From: Fennellomyces sp. T-0311
Taxonomy: Eukaryota > Mucoromycota > Mucoromycetes > Mucorales > Lichtheimiaceae
Direction of reading: 5' to 3'
DNA length: 64,000 nucleotides
Assembly: GCA_025266875.1 (NCBI GenBank)
Contig: JALLLT010000011.1
Coordinates: 496,001-560,000, forward strand
Part shown: positions 22,922-33,781 of the stretch, one piece after another
Layout of the letters: every line of letters starts with the position of its first letter
How positions within the stretch are numbered: position 1 is the first letter of the stretch
Program-made: the position numbers and the translations under genes
The notes under the pieces: generated by a model
What the model was told of the DNA's origin: nothing
Database searches by the model: none
The model's input: the letters and a program-made list of their open reading frames with translations, nothing else

Positions 22922-23459
22922 ATAGCTCATTTGTTAAGCTCACCGATACAAGAATATATCCTGTATTGTACATAGAGTTGAGTTTCTCATCTTGATCATT
23001 AGCATACAATCCACAGCTTTTCAAAATGACTATTGCCTTGAGTCTATAAGCCAGTAGTATAATCTTCGCACACCTCGATAAATTTCCTGAGATTCAGCCC
23101 GATAGCTCCAGGAATTTTTTTTTGAGCAATGTGGTACGCACGTATTCTGTCACGCTCCATAGTACTCGTGACACAAATCTAATTGTTGGCGAATTCTGAG
23201 CATTGAAGCTATTTGGTGGCGGAAAGCGTTAGGTGTGCGTCCCGAATGTCTTCGATGGCAACATAAGAAAGCGCAAAGATGACCAGAAGGCCATAAATAC
23301 AGAAATTCGCCACCCTTGAAAATAAGGTTGCGAACTAGGACTATGCTTTACAAAATTGAAGGCTTAGAGTTTCCAAAGAAAATCATATATATTGAGGCTC
23401 ATGCTAGATTCCTTTTCTTTCACTTCTTTTACTCTTTATTTTTTTTTGAGATAGTTATA
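22922..23459. other. intergenic spacer between SDR copies 2 and 3
   Basis: Promoter side of copy 3. ATATATATT near 23385 is a possible TATA element about 70 bp before the ATG. Nothing else is recognised. Confidence 0.5.
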
Positions 23460-24877
23460 ATGACAAAATCTCTCGACGGTAAAGTCGCAGTCATCACTGG
23501 TGGCGCCCGAGGCATTGGCAAGGCTACAGCTATTGAATTGGTCAAGCGTGGCGCCCAAGTTGTTATTGGTGATCTTCTCGATGCAGATGGCGCAGTGACT
23601 GTTGAAGAGCTCAATTCCCTGTAAGCAATACTCAGCTCGCTGTCATTCCAGCAAGCTGCTTATATATTTTTGTTAGTGCTGGCACCAAAGCCGCAGCGTA
23701 CATCCACACGGATGTCACTCAATATAAGGATAACAAGGCACTGTTTCAGCTGGCTGAAACAGAGTTTGGCGGCGTCGATGTAATGCGTTTAGTTTAACCT
23801 TATCATACACTTTGCTTACAGCCCCATCCTTTAGATTGTGTTTTTAAATGCTGGTATTGGCACTAACGCCAACGCTATGTTCTTACCGTTGGATGGTATT
23901 TGCTTTTCATGAAGAATAGCAGTGAGGTACTAATGTGCGATGAAGATGCCGTTGATAACCGTATGCTGGACGTAAATACGACCGGTGTTGTCAAGGGAAC
24001 CAAGGTTGCCATGCTTCATCTGGCGAAACGCGGCGGTGGTGTGATTGTGAATACTGCCAGTGTTGCCGGGGTAAGTGACAGGACTCATTTTTATACATCC
24101 GTTATATCATACATCTAAGGATTTACATATAGTTTATTGCTGGGCCGTAAGTACCTATTTACTGCAGTTCCATGAAAAAAGTTGTCATGCATAACGTGCA
24201 TACCATTCCGCAGAACCATGAGCATTTACAATGCATCAAAGCACGGTGTCATTGGCTGGACACGATCTTGTGGAATTTACCAAGCTGTGTGTAACGTCCG
24301 TGTGAATGCAGGTAATGGAACTGTGGTACACATGTCCTCAAATGAATACTAAAGTACTGTGTTAGTTTGTCCTACATGGGTTGGTGAGTAAAAAAAAACG
24401 ACGGCGTGGATCTGGATGTGGGTCCGGTTAACACGAATGGGTAGATACGGATCTTGCTGCTGACCTGGCAGAAAAGGATGATGGAAATCCATTTAGTTCA
24501 TTGTATCAACACATGCCACGCGTCAAGGCAGAGACAGTTGTGGAAGCAGTCCTGACATTGATTGAAGACGAAACACGTAACAGTACGTCTTTTTTTCGCA
24601 TAGAGGAAAAGAATATGAACGATTTTTCTCATCTGTGTTGCATCACGTAGCCCAAACTCTTTTGGCATTGCCTGGTGGTGTTATTCGCCCACAAGAGCCC
24701 ATTGCTAACTTCCGTATGTTTATAATTGAAACGTTCTAGATCGCAATATATTAACTGTACTTTTTAGCTGAGGTTACTAATGAGAAGTTCAATCAGTTGG
24801 CTGCTCAAAATATGATACCTGCTATCGAGTACTACAAAAAAAAGTTAGCAGAGGCTCGTGAGCGAGAAGGAATTTAA
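23460..24877 (+). CDS. short-chain dehydrogenase/reductase, tandem copy 3 (HPGD-like)
   Basis: Paralogue of copy 2 with the same exon plan. It starts MTKSLDGKVAVITGGARGIG with the canonical TGxxxGIG motif. It has VVIGDLLDADG (NAD-type Asp), FLNAGIGTNANAM, NTASVAGF (catalytic Ser) and SIYNASKHGVIGW (Tyr and Lys). C-terminal landmarks are CPTWVDTDLAADL, AETVVEAVLTLIEDE and LLALPGGVIRPQEPI, ending AEAREREGI. A 14-nt microexon (24133-24146) sits at the same place as in copy 2. The start ATG follows a T-rich leader, and frames upstream of it are not conserved with the other copies. It is probably a product of local duplication. Confidence 0.9.
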
Positions 24878-25989
24878 TATCCAATCCAAAAATAATGTGG
24901 TTGTAGTACTCCATTGAATATGCAATTTTGCCGCGATTAAGTAAAGTAATTATTTATTTGTCGATCAAAATGAATATATCTATTACTACGCACCTTCTGG
25001 TCGATCATTTCAGCGTTCAACTTTTTTGTTCCTTCAGTATGTACGCGGTATATACCAAAGTAATGAATACGCTGATCGAGAAAAATAACAAGATATAGTA
25101 CGTTCTGAATGATGAAATTCACCAATATACAGCACAAATGGAATCAATCCAATTTGACTTCGCTCAGATGACATATGTTTCTCAAAGATCGCTTGTGAAA
25201 TCTGTACGGAACACGGACCGAATATAAATCCACTGATCCATGAGAGTTTGTTGCTTACTATTTCCCAAGCGCACGCAAACAGTCAGCGAATCTAATGTTG
25301 ATGATGGAATATGTTTCTCACGTCAATTTATTGTGCTGCAAAGCTCTTCATTATTTTGCATCATGATTGTACTACATAAATATCACCTTCAGGTGAAACT
25401 ATTAAAACAGCCTTATATTTCGCCTGACAGCTAAGCTACACACTGTATTGTCAGACATTTTTAGGCTATATTAGATAACGCTGGTCAACTCAGAACCATT
25501 CCTACTTTATTTATCCACCAAAAAAATAGCGCAGTAATATTAATAAGCATAAGGTACCTTTGTTAGAGTTCGTGATAACTAACTCGGAAATTCAGAGAAA
25601 AGGTTTTTGCTGTCACGTTGCCATAGAAACAATATCAGTATAAAACTGGGGGCCATAAGTCGTGAAGATAACACCCCACCTACGTATTACTGCTCGTTTG
25701 TATCCGCATCCATTAGACCCAATTACCATTTTGCTAGGCGCTGTGGTGTTGTTTCGTCAATTATTAGGATAGGCCAGGAAATTGCAGATAATAATGGCGC
25801 GGCAGCTGGGGGGTTTGAGCGCAAATTGTAACCTACAGTGGTCAAGCCAGATGGCGAACATTTTGGCACCATGAATGCAAGGACACTTATCCGCCTGCCG
25901 CGGAGGATGAGACCTATATAAATGCTCAGAGTATTCTAACCTCACACGTGGTGTCCTGGCTGCTGCTCTTGTTCTCACTTGTGTTTCTC
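24878..25989. other. intergenic, with one X-box-like site
   Basis: No gene is recognised. GTTGCCATAGAAAC at 25617-25630 matches the RFX X-box pattern, but the nearest start codon is not clear. A TATA-like CTATATAAA near 25914-25922 is followed only by a very short frame. Confidence 0.5.
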
Positions 25990-26880
25990 CTACACCGACC
26001 ATACTATGTCACAAGCTCGAGGTCCAGGTCGGCGACTGAGATCACCGGCTGTGTGTGACTTGGACTCCAGACTGTTTTGATTTGTACAAATAATGTCACT
26101 GTCAGTAAGTTTACTTACAGATGATGTACGGAGTATTATATATATATATATATATCTTAGGAGTTTGTGGCACAGTATGGCCGGTCTCTTTCGCCGGCGG
26201 TACCGTCGAGCGTTGACAGCAGTTTTGGGCTTCTCCATTTGCTCGCCATCCATGGGACACAAGCTTGGCGACAGGTATTCGTCGATCATGTAAACGGCGA
26301 ATCCCAGTTTCCTCAGCATTTGCCGGATATCGACTCCATGGATAGGTCCATGGAATCTTTGATTTGGCGCAAGTGACACGCGCTGGGCTTTCACCAAAAG
26401 ATTTCTCTCAGCTTTTTAGCCAGCCGAAGGTCAGCGTGATACTGGTTGACAATCGCTAAGAGCTTGAGCTTTCAAAATAAGGGCAGCAGTCTATCTCGGG
26501 TTGTATGGTTAGTATAACAGAGGGGATGAGCCTTCTCATATCCGGCTCCAGCACCCGAATACCTGCCGTAGCGATTAAAATTGACTGGCGACGCAGGGCG
26601 ATGGAGAGTTCATTTTCAGCGGGTTTTATCTCTGCTGGCTTCAAATCGCATAACCTTTGGAAATTATGGCTCTTCATCTCTTTAGCCTTTTGGTTGCATG
26701 TATAATGATAAAACAAATGTGTCTCCGGTCCGTAGCGCTGCCATAATGTATGCTGTAAGGAAGAACACGACGTCCAGATCGATATAAGCACAGGCAATTG
26801 ATCGGGATCCAACTTGTGCACATACTGCTGAAATTCACCTCGTCGGGTTTGTTTTCTCTTTTTCTTGGTGCCGCCGCGCT
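25990..26880 (-). pseudogene. decayed Fanzor/TnpB-like nuclease remnant
   Basis: Two minus-strand pieces read like the C-terminal half of a fungal Fanzor (eukaryotic TnpB-like, RNA-guided nuclease family). The upstream piece (26880-26456) has a basic stretch GTKKKRKQTRRGEFQQYVHK, and the expected RuvC-I region reads VLISIWTS, where a catalytic Asp would be expected. The downstream piece (26397-25990) has MLRKLGFAVYMIDEYLSPSL, with the IDE(Y/F) motif at 26275-26286 that carries the alternative RuvC Glu, then CHKLLR and CTNQNSLES, which match the zinc-binding part of such proteins. A (TA)n tract separates the last two motifs. The RuvC-III motif (NRDxNA) is missing and frames are broken. It belongs to a different subfamily from the intact copy at 29507. 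The assignment is by pattern only. Confidence 0.5.
26137..26154. repeat. (TA)n microsatellite inside the Fanzor remnant
   Basis: Nine TA units interrupt the remnant between its CHKLLR and CTNQ motifs. Confidence 0.8.
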
Positions 26881-29506
26881 TATCTCAACTTCCTTTTTCT
26901 GGTCGAACGCTCGTCAATCACTGAGAAATCCGCACAATCGGTTTGCAGGACTTCTTCGAAGCGAAGCCTGTCATTTTGGGGGCATTGATTCTTAGAGACA
27001 GCTTTTTGGAAGTCTAAGATTGTGTTCCAAAGTTGTCTTTTCTTGTGATATGTGATTTTCGATTTTCAATGACAATGTATTCGTACGAACTTCCTCCTTG
27101 GATTAACGCCGGCGGATGCCATTTAAGGGCGGGGTTAAAGCTCCTGGGGTAGAGACCCAGCCAATAATATTAAAAGGTAAGCAACTGTGCCTCGGTATCC
27201 ATAGTGTGGGAACTCCTCGCATTTAGCCAATGAGATTAAAAGTTAATCACGGCTCTCTGGTGCATACTGTATTACAGTTTCAACATGTAATATTGTAAAT
27301 AAGACGGGGATGTTTCGCGTTCTGGCACCTTGTGTTGCCCTTTAATAGCGTGTATGGGGGTAAAGTGATTGGCAAAGTGGCTGTTGCCTTCGAAGATATC
27401 TTTCTGTATTTTTCCAACCTTACCTATCTCCTGTACATTCAATCAATTACGTATAAGTCATTCTAATCAGTCACTGGAAGGTACATAGTTATGATTGGGG
27501 AACACAGATAAGAAGAAACGAATCATAACTATTTCCTACTGGTCCCCGGCTAATAATCATGACATTTATACGTACCGCTTACTTTTGCGCACCGAACCTA
27601 CCTCAGATAACACAAAAGGTACAGATACTGGCACTACATCATTTAAATAGCTTAAGTCACCTCCAAGATGATGCTTCTTCTCAGATTTTACGTATGCATA
27701 CAGAGAGAGAGCTGATATCCGTATATAGCTATAGAGTATTACCTCAGACATACAGCTTTTTCATTTTAAAAGTACATCATACGTACGTAACACATAGTAC
27801 TTAGGTACCAAATACGTCAACAAATCTATGTAGGTACGTAAGCTACAACTCAATATATTTTAGGATTCAGCTAGCTAAAGCATGATATCGTTTGTCCATA
27901 ATACATAGAAGCACTTAAGGTAAGTAGTTCGTAACTATAATACCTCTTAGGGACATACACTGTAGCCTGGGAACACATATCTTAAATACGCTGTAACGAA
28001 AATTCTCCGCTACTCTTTTCCGTTGATACTATCGTTCCTGTCCCCTTATCCGCATATACATGACCTCTGTACCTGTTGTTTATTCTATTATATGGTGCAT
28101 CTGCACCACCACCGTTATCTTCTTCCGCGCTCGGATCTTTTACGAGTTGCACTTCCAAACTTTTATCATATTGTGCTTCTGGCACAATCAGTTTTATCCA
28201 TAGCCAGATTACCCGAAGCTTTATCACAGAAACATATAAATACAACAAGGGTATCGAATGAAATAAAACAGTTAACTTGACCTCAATTAACTTGACCATA
28301 CCTTGTCAACCTCAAGCTAGGAGCATATATCTCCTTTTGGTTAGCTCACCCTTTCTATTTCTCTTATTTCAACTTGTATCGTGAACCCTCATTCACGCAG
28401 ATCTCTTACAACACAAACAATTTCCTATTTCAACAACATACTGTAATGTAGTACTTTCATTTATCTTAGGAATACTTGGCTCAGTATTATAATATGTTTC
28501 ATTTGATTCTTGTATTTTGCTTCCACATATTATCGTACGTATCAATTGCATATATTTGGGAACTGGTTGTTTGCTACATAAGTGTAATCGTACAATTCAA
28601 AATTAAAAAGCTGCGTGTCCGTAGTAGTACTGATAGCTGTATGGTCATGACTGCCTGATTTTCGCTAAATACTTTCATAATCGGCCAGGAAGAAGAGTAG
28701 CGAAGTAGCTATAGAATAGCTAATACACTACTGGTGTTGAAAATAATGATGGTCCCAAAGTTAATGAAGCATCAACTGTTATGATGATGTCAATAGGATA
28801 AGGGGTGATGACTCATTACGTAGTCAATTGGTTGTATCTCGCTCGATAATTCGGAAATCCACACTAACTTGTTTATTAGGAGTTCTTTTATCAAGGTTCT
28901 CGATGATAAACGGGTCGCATACGTAGAACGCTGGTACTTGTTTTCTGTCAAAAGGTACTGCTGATACCGTAAAATAAGGTAGGAAAATCCCTTTCTTATA
29001 TACCCAAAGCTTTACCGCTTGTAATGACCTAGTTAGAGCAAGATTAAGCTTTATTATCTGCTGTAATGATGATTATGCAAAGTCTCTTCTTTTTCTTTCG
29101 CTCACATTTTTTTTGCGAGCCTGATTCTCTGTGTATGTATTGTAAAGCTGCTTTCATTTCACGGGTATATGACAGCCGAGTGAATTCTCCATCCCTGTAA
29201 CCGTATGGGTTCCAATTAATGGTACCGGAAGCATATATCATATTGACGACAATTTGTACGATCAGTGTAAAGTCATAGGCATTGTCAGTATTCACTTATA
29301 GAAACAGAGTATGGCGTTTTTATCACAGACAACTTTGAAAAAAAAAACAAAATATTTCAAGGACATTGATGCTGTGATGCATGATCCGACTGACAACGTA
29401 TCGCTGACCATCGGATTCCGAAAACAAAAGTCAACAAAGTAAATACGTAACTCATTCTTTTTTCTCCCAGCTCTTCCCATCATTTCACTAATAGCTTTTT
29501 TCCAAA
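26881..29506. other. intergenic, AT-rich, no gene recognised
   Basis: Only short unsupported open frames. TACGTA palindromes are frequent here (for example 27450, 27571, 27780, 27832, 28537, 28818 and 28918). The 3' part must contain the Fanzor promoter, but I see no clear TATA box near 29507. Confidence 0.5.
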
Positions 29507-32500
29507 ATGAACGTACAAGAGCCCGCTGAAAACGTCGATGCTTTTATTGACTTAGCTTTCCCGGGAAGGCATCACAGAGTGTGTAGTCGAGTATCAGCAC
29601 TCCATCCTTCACTAAACGAGGATTATCGATATCTAGAAGTATGTGTCTTTACGAAAGCTTTTTACATCATGTGCTCTTGGACTCAAACAGCCGTAATAAA
29701 AAGGACATTTTGAAGCAAATTGCCAAAATCCACACAAAGTTAAAGCGTGATGCATTCAATATTTTAAACTTGCATTTACGCAGGTTTTTGGAAAATGAGG
29801 AGGCCTTCGCAGCCGCACCAGATTTTACAAACCAAACACTATACGCCAAAGCGTATAGACTTGCTTCAGTCATGCCGTTTCATGATGTTCCAAGAGGCGG
29901 GGTAAATAGCACATGTGGTGCATGTCCACTGCCATTAGCTAATGCATGATATTGCGAATAAGGCCGATGATCCTTGGGTAGAAGACTTGAAAGATACTTT
30001 TGCTACGTTTCAGGACTGTAGGAGAGGTTCACAGCGTCAAGGTATATATCACTTGCTTTGTGGGGCTTTTTTTGTTTGACTTGTGCTAAACTTACTTTTA
30101 ATTTTAGCCTTATATGTGATACCTGAAATGAACACATCACTCCTAGGTATTATGTCTGTACGATTTGCAAATCAGGCCATGACAAGTACGTGTGACACTT
30201 TCAAGTCATTTGAAACTATAATTAATTTGGCAAACTTGTTTTGTAGACGTCAAGGAACACATGACGCGAAACTTGCCGAAGTACCTAAAAAACGTGTGTA
30301 CCAAGTACGCCGATATCCTCCGTCAAGCGAACAACAATGAAAACCTTGCACAAGGTTTGACAAGCGGAAAAATAGGTATGTACAGTTACACACCATTCAT
30401 CGGCACGCTAAAGTCGATACTGCCGGTAGCGTCATTGATCTCCACAAATCTCTTTCGACATGATGCACAACCACCAGCAGAATTTGCGAATATAGTTGAT
30501 TTGCAGGACGCCTATATGTAAGCATAAGGCTACACGGTAATTATTTCTAGAAGACAATCAGCTAAAATCAGATTAGGGAACTCCACGGGCACTATGAAGA
30601 GTTTTTGGCCGGTGTTGACTTCGAAGCCATTGCATCAGGACGTTCCCGAACCATATCGAACGAGTTCATTATAAACGTTGCGCGTTTCAATCGATATCTT
30701 CTGAATGTTGCCCATAGTATTGGCGCAAAAACATTTTCGTTGCTTCCACTCGGTAAACACCAGATCGGATTCTATAGCATCGACGGCCGGTGCATGTGGA
30801 GCATCTTACGAACTGTTCATCTTGCAAGACCCGGAGTGCACCAAATGCCGGATGGTTTCATCCAGCCAGTAGGCTTTATGCTACATTTATCTAAGCCACT
30901 GCTAACACATTAGTTTATTAGAACGGACGGTTCATATCGCAGCAGCGCTTTGATATTCTTATGCGCAACCCGTTTCTACAACAGACGTTTTGGGAGACAT
31001 TGTATCGTATTGACCATGTCCAGCGACGAAGGTGGCGATACGGGAGCCAACGTACGCAATTCTGCCGCATAGTATTTCATTTAATATTTATAGCCTTCTT
31101 TTACTTAGATCTCCCTGGTCCGCCTATACGCTTTTCTGGATCCATCGAGACAGATGGCGAATCTATACGGTTCCGTTTCGAACGCCCACGCGGTGGTGCA
31201 AACGCGGGTAAGCCAAAATCGATGATCCGGAAATAATCTTGTTAATGTATATCGTTTATCAGAGCGTTTCCCGGAAACAAGAAACGATTTACAAAAGTTG
31301 CCACGGAATCTGAACCTCACTGGATGGCGACACGGGCTCTATACCTTGAAAAAAGAGCCAATGGGCCTCATAGCGCAGAGGCTTGAGCAATCAGGGCTTG
31401 TCGGCATTGACCCAGGTATGGATCTGAGCGCAATATATAAACGGGTTATTAAGGGTATTTTTCCAGGCAAGCGATCATTCATAACTGCAAGTCCACACGA
31501 AGAGCCATTTAACATGAATCCTGAGCTCCGAAGAGATACCATTGTTGAAGTACCCTCCAGACATTATCAGTAAGTATTGACTGAGAGCAAGTGATCATGT
31601 ACTCATCACACGACAGACATCAAGTGATGCAAAATTGGTTTAACGACAAGGAAAACCGAAATCGCCAGAAAGCCAATATCCAAGTAATCTATGACATGAT
31701 TGCACCAAACACTCCAAACACTCCATCATTTTTGGAGTTTACTGCATACGTGGTAACCACCAGTCTAGTTCACGAGTCGTAAGCACGGTGCATTTGTATG
31801 GTGTCTTCAGTTACTAAAATGCTTCCTTAAAGATTACTTGAATTTAATAGCCACTTCCATCATACGAAGTATCGTCAGATGCTGCACTCTGCAAGGGACT
31901 CGTTTCAGACGCAACTCGTCAATGAAATATGTGGTGTGACACCACCCACAACTCCAGTAAGTTCTGTTCAATGCCCACTTTGACAATATTGATTCTTTAT
32001 TTCAATAGAGGGATAAACCGTTGTATATTCACAACACTACGAAACGCCAACGAAGACGACACCGCCAACGCGCACGCAGATTTGCTGAAGAGGAGTTTGG
32101 ATGGCAAAGAGACCATCGCCCGACAATCGTTGCATATGGAGACGCTGTCTTGTCGCATATGAGTGGCTTCGCATTACTTCCGCATTGGGTAACGTATATA
32201 GCTGCACCACGCACTACTTTAAAACATCTTCTTTCAACTAATTACCACCTATCACTTAGGGCTTTTCGAAAAAGCTAGCTAGATACGCGCTTCTTATTTT
32301 CATTGACGAGTTTCACTCCAGCTCACATTGCTCCCAAGGAGGCGAGGAGCTTCAAGAATTGCACGTCGAGCGCTTCGTGTGTGATCATAAGTGAGTATAT
32401 TTGCATCCTATGTATATCGCATTATCTAATATATAATTCCATGGTGTCGTATCTCTCCAGAAAAGCAAGATATCGCATGCACAGGAATGACGGTTCAAGA

Positions 32501-32870
32501 TCAAAGAAGAAGATGACATGTAAAGATGATGACGGAGAGCTGCAGCACCCCTCTCATCAGTGCCCTGAAGCTCGTCTTGCCCGTAAGTTTCAAAAGAAGG
32601 CAGTATAATAACGTATGGTAGCTAATACATATGCAACTATAGGTATGGATTCGCACAAATCGAATGTATATGGATTAAAGCTCTGTACTAACCATGGGGT
32701 ATGATTGAACAAAGTGAAAAACTTGAAATGTAACCAAACTTACAGATGCAACACAGGTATTGAATCGTGATACAAACGCATCTATGAATATAAGAAGCGT
32801 GCTTCGGACATACATGGAAACGAATGGAGACATTCATTCACGACCTGAGCATCTCAGGAGAGGACCGTAA
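29507..32870 (+). CDS. Fanzor (eukaryotic TnpB-like RNA-guided nuclease), 16 exons, full-length core
   Basis: Homologue of Fanzor proteins, which use an RNA from their own locus to guide DNA cleavage by a RuvC domain. Sixteen exons (29507-29638, 29704-29901, 29963-30041, 30108-30185, 30247-30517, 30577-30868, 30922-31051, 31109-31207, 31263-31569, 31617-31778, 31833-31956, 32009-32188, 32260-32390, 32461-32582, 32643-32698, 32757-32870) total 2475 nt: 824 residues without a stop. RuvC-I Asp is D476 in GLVGIDPGMDLSA. The canonical RuvC-II place reads TIVAYGDAVLSH, without Glu, and E701 in IFIDEFHSS lies about 33 residues further on, the rearranged position known in Fanzors. RuvC-III D792 is in VLNRDTNASMNI. 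Upstream landmarks are SIGAKTFSLLPLGKHQIGF and FSGSIETDGESIRF. The zinc-finger knuckles are altered: CSQG and CTNH instead of CxxC. The tail RPEHLRRGP may be frameshifted. Confidence 0.85.
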
Positions 32871-33020
32871 CGAACAGGTCCACAGCATATTGTTCTGGGC
32901 GGTAAGTGTTTTCGTTTTTTCCGTATTAATTTTTTTTTCTGATTTATTACCTCTCCCCAGCCATTGAACCGGTGCCCATTTAAGTCGTTCTATTATCGAA
33001 ATTATACCGGGTTAAAATAA
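32871..33020 (+). other. out-of-frame spliceable C-terminal extension or 3' UTR of the Fanzor gene
   Basis: Directly after the Fanzor stop, the +1 frame reads EDRNEQVHSILFWA to 32901. There a canonical donor (GTAAGT) opens a 59-nt intron that closes at CCCCAG (32960). The next exon continues in phase as PLNRCPFKSFYY up to TAA at 33018-33020. Conserved splice signals with an open frame suggest an ancestral C-terminus displaced by a one-base change near 32855-32862. Alternatively this is a spliced 3' UTR. The Fanzor guide RNA, if produced, would also be expected in this region. Confidence 0.45.
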
Positions 33021-33141
33021 CAGTTATTCATCATTTTGATGATGATAGCAGATTCATTTAAAGAGCAATTCGTTCTGGATTTCGCGGTAGTTCAATGCTA
33101 CAGTTACTTAATCATCTGATTATTTACATATCAAGATCCAC

Positions 33142-33603
33142 ATGTCGATCATCACTGTCACAATCTTTACTTCCCAAGAGGGTCAACAGAAAATTACACA
33201 ATTGACTGATTTCATTTGGGATACGCACGAATTACCTTTCTATACTGTCAAGATAAGACGCGTTGGACGCTATTCAACTACGCGATCTCTCTTCTTGCCG
33301 GTAGCTGTCAAAACCGAAACTACCGATCATCCGAGCATTTCCGAGGCAACACAAAGAATTTTACATAAGACCGCGGCTTTCATGACATGTCCTTGCATTT
33401 TTAGCATTAGCTCCGCTATTCTCTGTTTTCTTTCAACGATTGCTGAATTCATTGCTCGAGATAAAATACAATGGATTCCGCTTTAGCAACTTCTAGAGAT
33501 AACGTTATTGGCGGAAGCCGATCTTGTGAAACCTGCCAGGCAACGTGAAACGGATCCATTGTTACATGATTGGATGGAGATGGATGCGGTGAGTAAAAAA
33601 TGA
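33142..33603 (+). other. decayed open frame, family unknown
   Basis: One frame runs about 150 codons with a single in-frame TAG at 33484-33486. The part after the stop (QLLEITLLAEADLVKPARQ) reads like real protein and ends at a GTGAGT donor. No domain is recognised. It could be an exon of a gene truncated by the fourth SDR copy, or chance. Confidence 0.2.
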
Positions 33604-33781
33604 TGATGGTTTGTAAGGACAATTTCGTCGAGTTTATGAAACAGTAAGCATATACTGGCGATTGTACAAATTTTCGCACGTCTGTTTGCTTTGCCTCCGA
33701 ATCTTAATAGCTGCCTTGGTTAATAAAAAGCTCTTTACCACATTCGATTTTTTCACCTTTTTTAGCACTTTTATTCACGAA

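Noticed and set aside
29639..29703. Frameshift early in the Fanzor gene
   Set aside because: A 65-nt GT-AG intron (29639-29703) restores the frame exactly, so no mutation needs to be assumed.
29902..29938. 37-nt intron in the Fanzor gene
   Set aside because: Too short for this genome. The acceptor at 29962 gives a normal 61-nt intron in the same phase.
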